DNA of 38,035 nucleotides, taken from an uncultured Actinomycetes bacterium. Lineage in GTDB: Bacteria; Actinomycetota; Actinomycetes; Nanopelagicales; Nanopelagicaceae. Location: assembly GCA_903895995.1 (NCBI GenBank), contig CAITVX010000031.1:1-38035 (forward strand), written 5' to 3'. Below the pieces are notes generated by a model. The model had not been told where the DNA came from. It saw nothing but the letters and a program-made list of their open reading frames with translations, and did not search any database. The translations under genes were made by a program, and so were the position numbers. Each line of letters opens with the position of its first letter. The stretch's first letter is position 1. Shown here piece after piece: positions 1-8,406 of this stretch.

Positions 1-521
1 CTCACGGGTTGATCATGTGGCTCAGTCGGAATTGCTTCACTCGTGAGTTCGCCATGGTGGACGAGTGCAATCTTCCAACAATCTAATTTTTTAAGAGCCC
101 GATCATATGAACCGCCGCCTTGACCCAATCGATTTCCAGATCGATCGATGCGCAATGCAGGAACGATGATGCAGTCGATCGAATCGAAGTCGGTGAATGC
201 GAATCCGTGAGGTTCTAGGACCTTGCCGTTGGCGGCCAATGAATTCTCATTTCCATCCCAGAAGACCCATTCAAGGTCGTTGTCAGGAAGTAGACGTGGA
301 AGCAGAAGTGAAACTCCTCGTGCGATTAACGCTGTATTGATATCGGCGGTTCCTGGTTCATCGCCATAGGAGATGTAACTGGCAACGATCTTCACATCAG
401 TGAACTCTTTGGCATCCAGAATATGAAGCCAGGATTCCTGCATAAAGCGATCGCGACGTTCGGTCCGATATTGGCGTCGCAGAAGTGACTTATCTGACGT
501 ACTTACTTCTGCCTTTCGCAT
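1..521 (-). CDS. 5-formyltetrahydrofolate cyclo-ligase (3' end outside window)
   Basis: Converts 5-formyl-THF to 5,10-methenyl-THF with ATP in cytosolic folate one-carbon metabolism. The reverse strand reads from ATG at 521 through about 173 codons to the window edge without a stop. The family signature GQGGGSYDR is present, preceded by the usual conserved stretch (IIVPALRIDRSGNRLG), and the N-terminal part has basic residues (LLRRQYRTERRDR) where ATP phosphate is bound in the family. The start is supported by a -10-like TAAGGT six bases upstream and no ribosome binding site, so the mRNA is probably leaderless. It is divergent from the glp gene, the same arrangement as in other actinobacteria. 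Identification is firm; only the C-terminus is missing. Confidence 0.93.
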   Translation of the reverse strand, partial: MRKAEVSTSDKSLLRRQYRTERRDRFMQESWLHILDAKEFTDVKIVASYISYGDEPGTADINTALIARGVSLLLPRLLPDNDLEWVFWDGNENSLAANGKVLEPHGFAFTDFDSIDCIIVPALRIDRSGNRLGQGGGSYDRALKKLDCWKIALVHHGELTSEAIPTEPHDQPV

Positions 522-527
522 GGCAAT

Positions 528-533
528 ACCTTA
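528..533 (-). promoter_or_regulatory. -10 hexamer of leaderless promoter (cyclo-ligase)
   Basis: On the minus strand TAAGGT lies exactly six bases before the ATG at 521. No Shine-Dalgarno sequence is visible and no good -35 is seen. Transcription starting 6-7 bases after the hexamer would begin at the start codon. Inferred from spacing only. Confidence 0.5.
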
Positions 534-552
534 ATAGAGCAGCCTGCCAAAG

Positions 553-558
553 TAGGGT
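553..558 (+). promoter_or_regulatory. -10 hexamer of leaderless promoter (glp)
   Basis: TAGGGT ends six bases before the ATG at 565, with no Shine-Dalgarno sequence between. The identical hexamer at identical spacing stands before the S9 peptidase gene at 14134. It is back to back with the cyclo-ligase hexamer, giving a compact divergent promoter. Confidence 0.5.
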
Positions 559-564
559 TGAACC

Positions 565-1479
565 ATGGATCGCGAGATAGCTGTTAATGAATTTTCCGCA
601 GCACTGCTTGCGATATCGCAACCTTTAGCTGCATTCGATATGCCGCTTCTCGATGCACACGGCGCAACCCTTGCCGAGGATATTTACGCAGGCGAGCGCT
701 TAGTTCTTCGCGCTGGCTCTCGCATCCGCTCAACCCAGATCGGACTCGCTGCATCTATTGGTTTAAATCGCCTCCCAACACGGCCGCATCCACGCGTCGT
801 TGTGATCTCTGCAGGAGATGATCTCGTTGAGCCTGGACAGAGACTTCGCGATCACGAAGATGAGTATGAGACGAATTCTTGGATGCTCACCACGGCTGTG
901 AAAGAAGCCGGTGCGATGGGCTATCGCGTCCACACCATCCCCGAGAATTCAGAGCAGCTCAAGTTAATTATTGAAGATCAGTTAGTACGTGCAGATCTCA
1001 TTGTTATTAGTGGTGAGAGCCATGATGAATCCTTTGACCTCATCACAACAACTCTTCGCGAGATGGGGGAGATCGAGAGCGTTATTCCTAAACTCTCTGA
1101 AGCAGGTCGCCACAACTTTGGAACGATTGGCCCCGATAAGACTCCTGTGATTACCTTGCCAGGAGATCCCATCGCCGCATATATCTCTGCTGAAATCTTT
1201 GTGAGACCGATGATTCGCACAATGCTCGGGGCTAAGAATATTCATCGAAGTATCGTGACTGCAAAGCTCACACATGATCTTGCGTCAGAGGTCGGCTTCA
1301 CATCCTTGGTACGGGCTTCACTCTCATCGGTAAAGGAGCTAACTGTTACGGCGCTGCCTGAACAAGATCTGCTTTCCACTCTCTCGGATGCTGCTGGCCT
1401 CATTGCAATTCCAGCTGATTCACCTGGGGCGAAGGCTGGAGATATCGTCGACGTCATGGTTCTTGAGCGCAATCAATAA
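565..1479 (+). CDS. glp: MoeA/gephyrin-like protein (Glp-like) lacking MoeA domain II
   Basis: A 304-residue relative of molybdopterin molybdenumtransferase MoeA, which is normally about 400 residues. The N-terminal strand region (LAEDI, residues 36-40) runs almost directly into the part that precedes the MPT-binding domain (AGSRIRSTQIGLAASIG, 50-66). About 100 residues containing the MoeA motif FDNSAMDGYA (domain II) are therefore absent. Domain III is present (SAGDDLVEPG 82-91), but the usual TSGGVSxGxxD is ISGESHDESFD (148-158) and the KPGKP lysines are missing before LPGDP (198-202). Domain IV follows to the end. Two genes downstream lies glpR. In Corynebacterium the MoeA-derived Glp binds FtsZ and the membrane receptor GlpR, so a division role is more likely than cofactor synthesis. 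The frame is intact, which argues against a pseudogene. The functional assignment is inference. Confidence 0.8.
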   Translation: MDREIAVNEFSAALLAISQPLAAFDMPLLDAHGATLAEDIYAGERLVLRAGSRIRSTQIGLAASIGLNRLPTRPHPRVVVISAGDDLVEPGQRLRDHEDEYETNSWMLTTAVKEAGAMGYRVHTIPENSEQLKLIIEDQLVRADLIVISGESHDESFDLITTTLREMGEIESVIPKLSEAGRHNFGTIGPDKTPVITLPGDPIAAYISAEIFVRPMIRTMLGAKNIHRSIVTAKLTHDLASEVGFTSLVRASLSSVKELTVTALPEQDLLSTLSDAAGLIAIPADSPGAKAGDIVDVMVLERNQ

Positions 1480-2054
1480 TGCGCCCTGTAATTCGGACAT
1501 CGAATGGGACGAGTGAGATCACTCTTCGATTGTTGCGGATGCGAGACCGTAAGGCATGGGATGAAGTACGTAGCGAAAATAAGAGTTGGCTCACTCCGTG
1601 GGAGGCGACCCGCCCCCAGATAGATGCGGACCTACCGCTTCCCTCATTTCCCCAGATGGTTCGGATGGGAGCTCGCGATGCGAAAGATCTGCGCTCGCTC
1701 TCACTGGGAATCTGGATTAAAGATCGCGGCCGCGAACGTTTCGTTGGGCAGATCACTCTTGGCGGAATCGTCTTTGGCGCCTACAGAGGTGGCTATATCG
1801 GCTATTGGATCGATAGCCGCTATGCAAATCATGGGGTCGTAACCCATGCCGTGATGGCTCTTACAGAGTATGCATTTGAAGAGCTTTCACTGCACCGAAT
1901 CGAGATCAATATGCGCCCTGAAAATGGGGCCTCACAAAGAGTCGCAGAGAAAGCTGGCTATATCTACGAGGGGCTTCGATTGAGATATCTGCATATCGAT
2001 GGGCAGTGGCGCGACCATATGATCTTTGTGAAAGAGAACCCCAGAATTCAGTAA
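1479..2054 (+). CDS. rimJ: RimJ-type GNAT N-acetyltransferase
   Basis: A 191-residue acetyltransferase of the RimJ/RimL branch, which transfers acetyl from acetyl-CoA to protein N-terminal amines. Visible hallmarks are the N-terminal ITLRLLRMRDRKAWDEVR, the strand YIGYWIDSRYANHGVVTHAV leading into the CoA-binding helix, and the terminal RIEINMRPENGASQRVAEKAGY segment typical of the family. The start ATG overlaps the glp stop (TAATG), indicating translational coupling. Its position between glp and glpR matches the conserved actinobacterial cluster (Rv0994-Rv0996 in Mycobacterium tuberculosis). The actual substrate is unknown and need not be ribosomal protein S5. Confidence 0.85.
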   Translation: MRPVIRTSNGTSEITLRLLRMRDRKAWDEVRSENKSWLTPWEATRPQIDADLPLPSFPQMVRMGARDAKDLRSLSLGIWIKDRGRERFVGQITLGGIVFGAYRGGYIGYWIDSRYANHGVVTHAVMALTEYAFEELSLHRIEINMRPENGASQRVAEKAGYIYEGLRLRYLHIDGQWRDHMIFVKENPRIQ

Positions 2055-2119
2055 TCGGATCAAAATGGGACACATCACTACAAGTGCCCTCATTCCATGA
2101 TAAATCGGTGTACTTAAAT

Positions 2120-2125
2120 TAAGAT
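2120..2125 (+). promoter_or_regulatory. -10 hexamer upstream of glpR
   Basis: TAAGAT lies eight bases before the ATG at 2134, with no Shine-Dalgarno sequence in between. This suggests a leaderless or nearly leaderless glpR transcript separate from glp-rimJ. Confidence 0.4.
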
Positions 2126-2133
2126 TCCATTCC

Positions 2134-2889
2134 ATGGCGTCCAGCATTATCTACCTCATCATCTTGGTGATGTGGGGTGCCTACTTTGTACCGAGAGTTA
2201 TCCATCGCCACGAGGAATCCTCGTCTAAAGCTGGCGATCGCTATAAGAATGCAATTCGCTCTGTCTCACAAGCACAGCCATCGCGCGCATCATTCTCTCC
2301 AGAATTCATGGACCCGATGCAGAAGAGCAAAATTATTGCGCAACGTCGGACAATCTTCTCTGGACTTACATTTCTCTTTATCGCAAGCGGTATAGCCGCG
2401 ACACTTGGCATGATGGCCTGGTCGATCCTTGCGATTCCAGTATCAGGATTTGCAATCTTTATCGTTGCAGTTCGTCGTCAACTAGTGACAGCAGAACTCA
2501 AAGCCCAGCGCCTTGATACTCTTCAAAAGATTATGACTGCAGAGATCAAACTCGATCCAGAGGCGCGCATCTCCTTACGCGCCGATGCTCAATCAACTGA
2601 GCATTGGATTCCACTTGCTGACCGTGAAGATCCATCTGGCGTAGTTGTTATACCTAAAGATCGCACTGGTTGGAACCCAATCTCAGTTCCACGGCCAACC
2701 TATTCAACTGCTGCAAAGGCGATCACTCCAAAGCGCGTTATCGATCTGACTGTTCCTGGTCAGTGGAGCGCAGAGCAAGAGATCCTCAATCAACTCGATC
2801 TTCCTGGCGTTACAAAGCGTGAGACTCTCTTTGATCAGACTCTTCTCGAAGAGGCTGCAGAACCGCATATCGATTCGCAGGCTATCTAG
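2134..2889 (+). CDS. glpR: GlpR/SepX-type membrane protein of the division machinery
   Basis: A 251-residue membrane protein. It has an N-terminal transmembrane segment (about residues 4-20, IIYLIILVMWGAYFVPRVI), a basic linker of about 50 residues, and two further hydrophobic segments (about 73-92 and 96-114). A long soluble tail rich in short polar motifs follows. The opening helix ending in FVPRV and its place behind moeA/glp and rimJ are typical of the actinobacterial family called GlpR in Corynebacterium and SepX in Streptomyces. That family is reported as membrane receptor of Glp and as a divisome-associated protein. The start at 2134 begins the hydrophobic helix directly and has a -10-like hexamer just upstream. 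The gene converges with the mannosyltransferase, with only seven bases between the stops. Family assignment is from memory of synteny and topology. Confidence 0.75.
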   Translation: MASSIIYLIILVMWGAYFVPRVIHRHEESSSKAGDRYKNAIRSVSQAQPSRASFSPEFMDPMQKSKIIAQRRTIFSGLTFLFIASGIAATLGMMAWSILAIPVSGFAIFIVAVRRQLVTAELKAQRLDTLQKIMTAEIKLDPEARISLRADAQSTEHWIPLADREDPSGVVVIPKDRTGWNPISVPRPTYSTAAKAITPKRVIDLTVPGQWSAEQEILNQLDLPGVTKRETLFDQTLLEEAAEPHIDSQAI

Positions 2890-2896
2890 TCGCGCT

Positions 2897-4240
2897 TTAG
2901 ATCCAAGATGGCAGCCACATATGGTTTAGCCAACTCGCGTACGTAATATTTTGCCCGATATAGAGTGGCAAGAAGTAGATAAAGCAGAGCACGATAATCC
3001 CAAGGTAACCAAAGACCAACCTGCGGCGCAATAGCGCTTTTGCTTGATTCTCCTGATCCTCTTGATTCTGGTGGTCTCCTTGAACTTCTAGGAACTTCGC
3101 AATGACATAACAGATAATCAAAATGATAAATGGCTCAAATGCGATTGCGTAAAAAGAGAACATCGTTCTCTTTTGAAAGGTGAACCACGGCAGATAGCCA
3201 GCGGCAAGGCCCAGCAAGAGAAGTCCGCTCTGCCATTCCCGTCGTGCGATCCAATATCCAAAGGTGATTGCAATAGCGATTACACCACTCCACCAGAGGA
3301 ATGGAGTGCCGAGTCCGAGGATTTCTTGAGAGCAACTCGATGCCCCGCAACCCTTTGCAGTGCCATAGAAGAATGATGTTGGTCGTCCCATGACGAGCCA
3401 ACTCCAAGGGTTCGCAGAGTATGAATGTTTCTCCACCAGGTTGGTATGGAAGTTCAGAATCTCTGCATGGTAGTGCCAGAAATTTCGAATGATGTTATTT
3501 GACCATGTTCGATCCCACCCGGTTGTCGTTACGAACCAACCAGTCCAACTCACAACATATGTCGTGATGGGGATGAGAGCATATTGAACTCCACGCTTGA
3601 GGATGCTCTTCCCTAAAGTTTTTAGACTGAGGACTCTATCTTCATAGGCCTTTGAATCTCGGTAATCTGCGTAGACGGTATACATGAAGAATGCAACGAA
3701 ATAATAGAGCCCACTCCACTTCACCCCTGCTGCCAGGCCGAGTGTTATTCCTGCGAGCCAATGTCGCGAGTAAATAAGAAATAAGAATGCAAGCAAGATA
3801 AAGAACATGAGGAAAATATCAAGGAGAGCAGTTCGCGACTGAACAAGATGTAAGCCATCTGCCAAGGTAAGTATCGCCGCCGAACAACTTATGATCTCTC
3901 TATTGAAGAGCTTCTTCGCTACAAAATAAACAAGTGCTATCGATAGCGAACCGATAACTGCAGAACTAATACGCCATCCGAATTCATTGAATCCAAATGC
4001 TTTAATACCTAAGGCAATCAGCCACTTGCCGACGGGGGGATGGACAATGAAATCTGCCAGACCCTTTGCATTAAGTTCTACGCCATGTTGTGCCAGAGAG
4101 TGAGCATTCTGCGCGTAATAGACCTCATCGAAGATATAACCCTTTGGTTGGCCTACATTCCAGATTCGAAGGGCTAGGCCGATGAGTGTAAAAGCGATCG
4201 CATTAATTGGATCTCGGAAGCGAAGGGGCAAGAACTTCAT
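2897..4240 (-). CDS. pmt: Dolichyl/polyprenyl-phosphate-mannose-protein mannosyltransferase
   Basis: An integral membrane glycosyltransferase of 447 residues that O-mannosylates exported proteins from polyprenyl-phosphomannose. The catalytic acidic pair lies in the first extracytoplasmic loop after TM1 (YIFDEVYYAQNAH, about residues 35-47), followed by VHPPVGKWLIALGIKAFG, both hallmarks of the PMT family. About ten hydrophobic segments follow, and the C-terminal half contains NPWSWLVMGRP, as in actinobacterial Pmt (Rv1002c). It is shorter than the mycobacterial protein (about 520 residues). The start ATG at 4240 has TACTCT six bases upstream and no ribosome binding site. It is divergent from rsmI, the same arrangement as Rv1002c/Rv1003. 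Confidence 0.9.
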   Translation of the reverse strand: MKFLPLRFRDPINAIAFTLIGLALRIWNVGQPKGYIFDEVYYAQNAHSLAQHGVELNAKGLADFIVHPPVGKWLIALGIKAFGFNEFGWRISSAVIGSLSIALVYFVAKKLFNREIISCSAAILTLADGLHLVQSRTALLDIFLMFFILLAFLFLIYSRHWLAGITLGLAAGVKWSGLYYFVAFFMYTVYADYRDSKAYEDRVLSLKTLGKSILKRGVQYALIPITTYVVSWTGWFVTTTGWDRTWSNNIIRNFWHYHAEILNFHTNLVEKHSYSANPWSWLVMGRPTSFFYGTAKGCGASSCSQEILGLGTPFLWWSGVIAIAITFGYWIARREWQSGLLLLGLAAGYLPWFTFQKRTMFSFYAIAFEPFIILIICYVIAKFLEVQGDHQNQEDQENQAKALLRRRLVFGYLGIIVLCFIYFLPLYIGQNITYASWLNHMWLPSWI

Positions 4241-4246
4241 GGATAA

Positions 4247-4252
4247 AGAGTA
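4247..4252 (-). promoter_or_regulatory. -10 hexamer of leaderless promoter (pmt)
   Basis: Minus-strand TACTCT ends six bases before the ATG at 4240, with no Shine-Dalgarno sequence. It sits in a 45-base divergent gap shared with rsmI. Confidence 0.45.
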
Positions 4253-4285
4253 AGGGGTTCTACAAATCCCTGAGAGAATAAGCTC

Positions 4286-5134
4286 ATGTTGATCCTCGCT
4301 GCTATCCCGCTCGGAAATCCAGGGGATGCCTCAACAAGGCTCAAAGAGGCGATCATTGCAGCGGATTTCATCGCCGCTGAAGATTCCAGAAGGTTTGGCA
4401 GATTATGCGCCGAACTCGGAATCACCTATGAAGCGAAGATCTACTCATTCTTTGAAGGCAATGAGAATGAACGGCTAGAACCGCTACTGGCAATTCTTAA
4501 AGATGGAAAAGATCTCCTTGTTGTCAGTGATGCAGGTATGCCAGGAATTAGTGACCCTGGATATCGACTCACTCGTGAAGCGATTGCAGCCGGAATTCCA
4601 GTCCGTGTTCTACCTGGACCGAGTGCTGTAACAACTGCACTCTTATTTTCAGGGCTGCCAACCGACCGATTCTGTTTTGAAGGTTTTCTTCCTCGCACAT
4701 CAGGAGCTCGCATTACTGCTCTTGAAAAATTAGCGAGTGAAGAACGAACGATGATCTTCTTTGAAGCACCACATCGACTTCTTGAATCCTTACAAGATTG
4801 TGTGACGGTACTCGGAGGTGATCGACGTGGTGCAATATGTCGTGAAATGACGAAAACTTATGAAGAGACGATTCGCGGCACTCTTACCGAACTCGCAACA
4901 TGGGCGCTAGAACATGAAGTGCTCGGTGAAATTACTCTTGTGATCGCAGGCTTTGATGCATCGGCCCGAACCTTTACTCCTGCTGATCTGATTGAGATGG
5001 TTCTCGCCCGCGAGAGCCAAGGAGAGAGCCGAAAAGAGGCGATCGCTGAAGTTGCGAAGGCGACCGGTCTGGCTAAGCGCGAAGTATTCGATGTGATGGT
5101 TGCCCATAAGAGCGCGGGTAGGATGGGCCAGTGA
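4286..5134 (+). CDS. rsmI: 16S rRNA (cytidine1402-2'-O)-methyltransferase
   Basis: A 282-residue SAM-dependent methyltransferase of the tetrapyrrole-methylase fold. It modifies C1402 in the decoding centre of 16S rRNA. Signatures are IPLGNPGDASTRLKEAI near the N-terminus, AAEDSRRFGRL, LLVVSDAGMPGISDPGYRL and the SAM-loop VLPGPSAVTTALLFSGLPTDRFCFEGFLPR. The C-terminal extension (KEAIAEVAKATGLAKREVFDVMV) is the usual RsmI helical domain. Length fits the family. The stop overlaps the metG start (GTGA), so rsmI heads the rsmI-metG-tatD-rsmA run. Confidence 0.95.
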   Translation: MLILAAIPLGNPGDASTRLKEAIIAADFIAAEDSRRFGRLCAELGITYEAKIYSFFEGNENERLEPLLAILKDGKDLLVVSDAGMPGISDPGYRLTREAIAAGIPVRVLPGPSAVTTALLFSGLPTDRFCFEGFLPRTSGARITALEKLASEERTMIFFEAPHRLLESLQDCVTVLGGDRRGAICREMTKTYEETIRGTLTELATWALEHEVLGEITLVIAGFDASARTFTPADLIEMVLARESQGESRKEAIAEVAKATGLAKREVFDVMVAHKSAGRMGQ

Positions 5135-6687
5135 GCGAGAAATCTTTCTATTTAACCACGCCGATTTACTATGTGAATGATGCGCCGCATATCGGCCATG
5201 CCTACACAACTGTTGCTGGCGATGTATTAACCCGTTGGCACCGCCAACGCGGTGAGTCTGTCTGGTTCCTCACCGGAACAGATGAACACGGTCAGAAAGT
5301 TCTCAATACCGCCGAGAAGAACAATGTTGCGCCTCAAGATTGGTGTGACAAGCTCGTCGAAAACGCATGGAAGCCAGTCTGGAAAGATCTCAATATTGCT
5401 AACGATGATTTCATCCGCACAACCGAAGCTCGTCATATGGAGCGCGTGCAACGTTTCCTCTCAGGATTAAAAGATCAGGGTCATATCTACTCTGGCAAAT
5501 ATGAAGGTCCATATTGCATCGGTTGCGAAGAGTTCAAACTTCCTGGAGATCTCCTTGAAGGCGGCCTCTGCCCAACACACTCAAAGCCATGTGAGATTCT
5601 CAGTGAAGAGAATTGGTTCTTTAGATTATCTGCATTTGTTCCTGCGCTCCTTGAACGTTACAAGAGCGATCCATCTACATGCGAACCAGCATCAGCTCGC
5701 AATGAAGTGATCTCATTTCTTGAGGGTGAAGTTCAAGATCTATCGATCTCACGATCTACCTTTGATTGGGGAATCCCAGTACCGTGGGATACCAAGCAAG
5801 TTATCTATGTCTGGTTCGATGCACTGCTGAACTATGCAACTGCCGTTGGACTTGGCGATGAAGAGGGCAGTGCTGGTGCAAAGAAGTTTGCACAGACTTG
5901 GCCAGCCGATGTTCACCTCGTTGGAAAAGATATCCTGCGCTTCCACGCTGTTATTTGGCCGGCGATGCTCTTAGCTGCAGGTCTGCCACTTCCTAAGAAA
6001 GTATTTGCGCACGGTTGGTTGCTTGTCGGTGGCGAGAAGATGTCTAAGTCAAAGCTCACCGGTATTGCACCATCAGATATCACCGACCACTTCGGAGTCG
6101 ATGCCTTCCGCTATTACTTCCTGCGCGCCATCCCATTTGGATCTGATGGGTCCTTCTCTTGGGAAGATATGAACGCCCGATACACAAGCGAGCTCGCAAA
6201 TGACTTTGGCAATTTAGCTTCACGGCTTATTGCAATGATTGAAAAGTACTGCGATGGGGCTATCCCAGCAGTAGCCCGCGATGCCGGCCTGGAGAGCGCC
6301 CTGAAAGAGACTGTCTCCAAAGCTGATGCTGCAATGGTTGCGCTGGATTTCCAAGGTGGAATCAATACGATCATGGAGTTCTGTAAGCGTGTTAATGGTT
6401 ATGTCACAGAGCGCGAACCATGGATCGTTGCAAAAGATGAGAGCCGCACAACCGAACTTAGAGAGATTCTCTACAACACCGCTGATTCCATCCGCGCACT
6501 CACCGTTCTGCTCTATCCGGTAATGCCTGGAACGTGTGAGACTCTCTGGGCTGCACTTGGTATGGATGCCGAGTTATCTGCAGCAAAGATTGGTGATGTA
6601 GCAACATGGGGCCAGATTAAAGAGGGTTCTCGCGTCACTAAAGGCGCTGTTCTCTTCCCACGTCTTGAAGAGCCAGCTGCCAAGTAA
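5131..6687 (+). CDS. metG: Methionyl-tRNA synthetase
   Basis: A class I aminoacyl-tRNA synthetase of 518 residues that charges tRNA-Met. The HIGH motif appears as PHIGHAY near residue 20, the KMSKS loop as GGEKMSKS, and the Met-pocket region as PIYYVNDAP. A single-knuckle zinc insertion is suggested by CIGCEEF and LCPTH. The C-terminal anticodon-binding helical domain is present, but there is no EMAP/Trbp111 dimerization extension, consistent with the roughly 510-residue actinobacterial form. The GTG start overlaps the rsmI stop. Confidence 0.97.
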   Translation: MSEKSFYLTTPIYYVNDAPHIGHAYTTVAGDVLTRWHRQRGESVWFLTGTDEHGQKVLNTAEKNNVAPQDWCDKLVENAWKPVWKDLNIANDDFIRTTEARHMERVQRFLSGLKDQGHIYSGKYEGPYCIGCEEFKLPGDLLEGGLCPTHSKPCEILSEENWFFRLSAFVPALLERYKSDPSTCEPASARNEVISFLEGEVQDLSISRSTFDWGIPVPWDTKQVIYVWFDALLNYATAVGLGDEEGSAGAKKFAQTWPADVHLVGKDILRFHAVIWPAMLLAAGLPLPKKVFAHGWLLVGGEKMSKSKLTGIAPSDITDHFGVDAFRYYFLRAIPFGSDGSFSWEDMNARYTSELANDFGNLASRLIAMIEKYCDGAIPAVARDAGLESALKETVSKADAAMVALDFQGGINTIMEFCKRVNGYVTEREPWIVAKDESRTTELREILYNTADSIRALTVLLYPVMPGTCETLWAALGMDAELSAAKIGDVATWGQIKEGSRVTKGAVLFPRLEEPAAK

Positions 6688-6699
6688 GGCACTTGCCAT

Positions 6700-7557
6700 A
6701 TGACGCAGCGATTCGGATTAGAGAAAGAGCGGCAACCCGCTCCTCTTCCTGAGAAATTAAACCGCCCCTGCGTTGATGTGCATGCTCATATCGAATTAGT
6801 AACAGAATCTGAACCAGACTCACCAGAAGTAAGAGCGGTGCTCGATCAAGCTGCATCTGTTGGAATCGATCGCGTTGTTCAAGTCGGCTACTCAGCAGAT
6901 CAATCTGAATGGGGAGTTCGCATGGCTCATGCATTCCCTGGCCGCGTACTTGCCACCGTTGCGCTGCATCCCAACAATGCACCGGTTGTTGATGATCTCG
7001 AAGCGCATCTGGCTCGCATTGAAAAACTTGCAACCGATCCAAGGGTTCGGGGGATCGGTGAGACAGGTTTAGATTTCTTCCGCACAGAACCTGAGTTACA
7101 AGATAAGCAGAAGTATTCATTTAGACGCCACATCGCACTTGCAAAGAGTGTGAAGAAGCCGCTGATCATCCATGATCGAGATGCGCACCGCGCAGTACTC
7201 GACACTCTCACCGAAGAAGTCGCACCAGATATCACTATATTTCACTGCTATTCAGGTGATGCCGAGATGGCCCGTGAGTGCATTGATAAGGGCTACATTC
7301 TCTCCTTTGCCGGAACCGTTACATTTAAGAGCGCCCCAGCACTTCGTGAAGCGGTCAAGCTTGTACCGATTGATCAATTATTGGTTGAGACCGATTCGCC
7401 CTTCTTAACCCCCACTCCACACCGCGGGTTGATGAATACACCTGCACAGATCCCAACAATTTTACGATTTATCGCGGATGAGCGCGATCAAGATCTCGAT
7501 GAGCTATGTGATGCACTCTCTGCCAATGCAGAGCGATTCTTTGGATCTTTCGCCTAA
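6700..7557 (+). CDS. tatD: TatD family metal-dependent DNase
   Basis: A 285-residue TIM-barrel amidohydrolase-type nuclease of the TatD family, linked in other bacteria to 3'-5' DNA processing and repair. Metal ligands are visible as VDVHAH near the N-terminus, the acidic GIGETGLDFF, HDRDAH, IFHCYSGD, and LVETDSPFLTP near the C-terminus. An unusually long N-terminal arm (about 25 residues before the VDVHAH motif) matches other actinobacterial TatDs. The gene lies 12 bases after metG, and its stop overlaps the rsmA start (TAATG). The rpfB gene that sits between tatD and rsmA in mycobacteria is absent. Confidence 0.94.
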   Translation: MTQRFGLEKERQPAPLPEKLNRPCVDVHAHIELVTESEPDSPEVRAVLDQAASVGIDRVVQVGYSADQSEWGVRMAHAFPGRVLATVALHPNNAPVVDDLEAHLARIEKLATDPRVRGIGETGLDFFRTEPELQDKQKYSFRRHIALAKSVKKPLIIHDRDAHRAVLDTLTEEVAPDITIFHCYSGDAEMARECIDKGYILSFAGTVTFKSAPALREAVKLVPIDQLLVETDSPFLTPTPHRGLMNTPAQIPTILRFIADERDQDLDELCDALSANAERFFGSFA

Positions 7558-8396
7558 TGGCAGGCTTACTTGGCGCAGCCGAGATTCGCGAAATTGCTGC
7601 TCGTATCGGTCTGCACCCAACGAAGAAACTTGGCCAGAACTTTGTTGTAGATGCGAATACATGCCGGCGAATCGTGAAGAGCGCTGATGTTCAACCTGAT
7701 GATGTCGCTCTTGAAATTGGACCAGGCATAGGCTCGCTCACTCTCGCACTCCTTGAGATTGCTCGCGAAGTTGTTGTTGTCGAGATCGATGAGCGTCTTG
7801 CCACAGAACTACCCAACACAGTCGCCCGCCATGAATTCGAACCATCACGGCTCACCGTGATCACCGAAGATGCAATGGTTGTGAACTCACTACCCATTGC
7901 ACCGACTGTCCTTGTGGCCAATCTTCCATACAACATCTCAGTTCCGGTATTACTGCGCTTCATGGAGAAGTTTCCAACTCTTCGCTCTGGTGTTGTGATG
8001 GTGCAGAGTGAAGTTGCTGATCGCTTAGCCGCAAATCCTGGAAGTAAGAGTTATGGCTCCCCATCTGTAAAAGCGACATGGTGGGCAGATATGTCATCTG
8101 CAGGAAGTGTTGGCCGCTCAATCTTCTGGCCAGTTCCTAATGTGGATTCATCACTAGTGCGATTTGTGAGGCATGAGCCAGCAGGGGATGAAGCGCTGCG
8201 TTTAAAGACCTTCGCCGTAATAGATGCCGCTTTTGCTCAACGTCGAAAGATGCTGCGAAGCGCACTCTCTGAACTCTTTGGTGGAAGTACCCCGGCATCA
8301 GATGCGATCTCCGCCGCCGGCGTTGATCCAACATCTCGCGGAGAAGCGCTCCTGCTGCCTGACTTCATCAAGATTGCCTCACAACTTTCGCTATAG
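7557..8396 (+). CDS. rsmA: 16S rRNA (adenine1518/1519-N6,N6)-dimethyltransferase
   Basis: KsgA/RsmA dimethylates two adjacent adenines in helix 45 of 16S rRNA late in 30S assembly. The 279-residue protein shows the KKLGQNFVVDAN opening, the SAM motif LEIGPGIGSLTLALLE, the acidic VVEIDERLA, and the catalytic NLPYNISVPVL. The C-terminal domain carries AFAQRRKMLRSAL. Length is typical. It is translationally coupled to tatD through TAATG. Confidence 0.96.
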   Translation: MAGLLGAAEIREIAARIGLHPTKKLGQNFVVDANTCRRIVKSADVQPDDVALEIGPGIGSLTLALLEIAREVVVVEIDERLATELPNTVARHEFEPSRLTVITEDAMVVNSLPIAPTVLVANLPYNISVPVLLRFMEKFPTLRSGVVMVQSEVADRLAANPGSKSYGSPSVKATWWADMSSAGSVGRSIFWPVPNVDSSLVRFVRHEPAGDEALRLKTFAVIDAAFAQRRKMLRSALSELFGGSTPASDAISAAGVDPTSRGEALLLPDFIKIASQLSL

Positions 8397-8399
8397 GCT
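8394..8399 (+). promoter_or_regulatory. -10 hexamer of leaderless promoter (ispE)
   Basis: TAGGCT overlaps the rsmA stop and ends seven bases before the ATG at 8407. No Shine-Dalgarno sequence lies between. It gives a possible leaderless ispE transcript besides read-through from the upstream run. Confidence 0.4.
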
Positions 8400-8406
8400 A
8401 GATGGT

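Noticed and set aside
565-1479. MoeA-like gene as a pseudogene or frameshift
   Set aside because: The frame is continuous from a well-placed start to a stop overlapped by rimJ, and domains III and IV are complete. The missing part is a clean in-frame loss of domain II.
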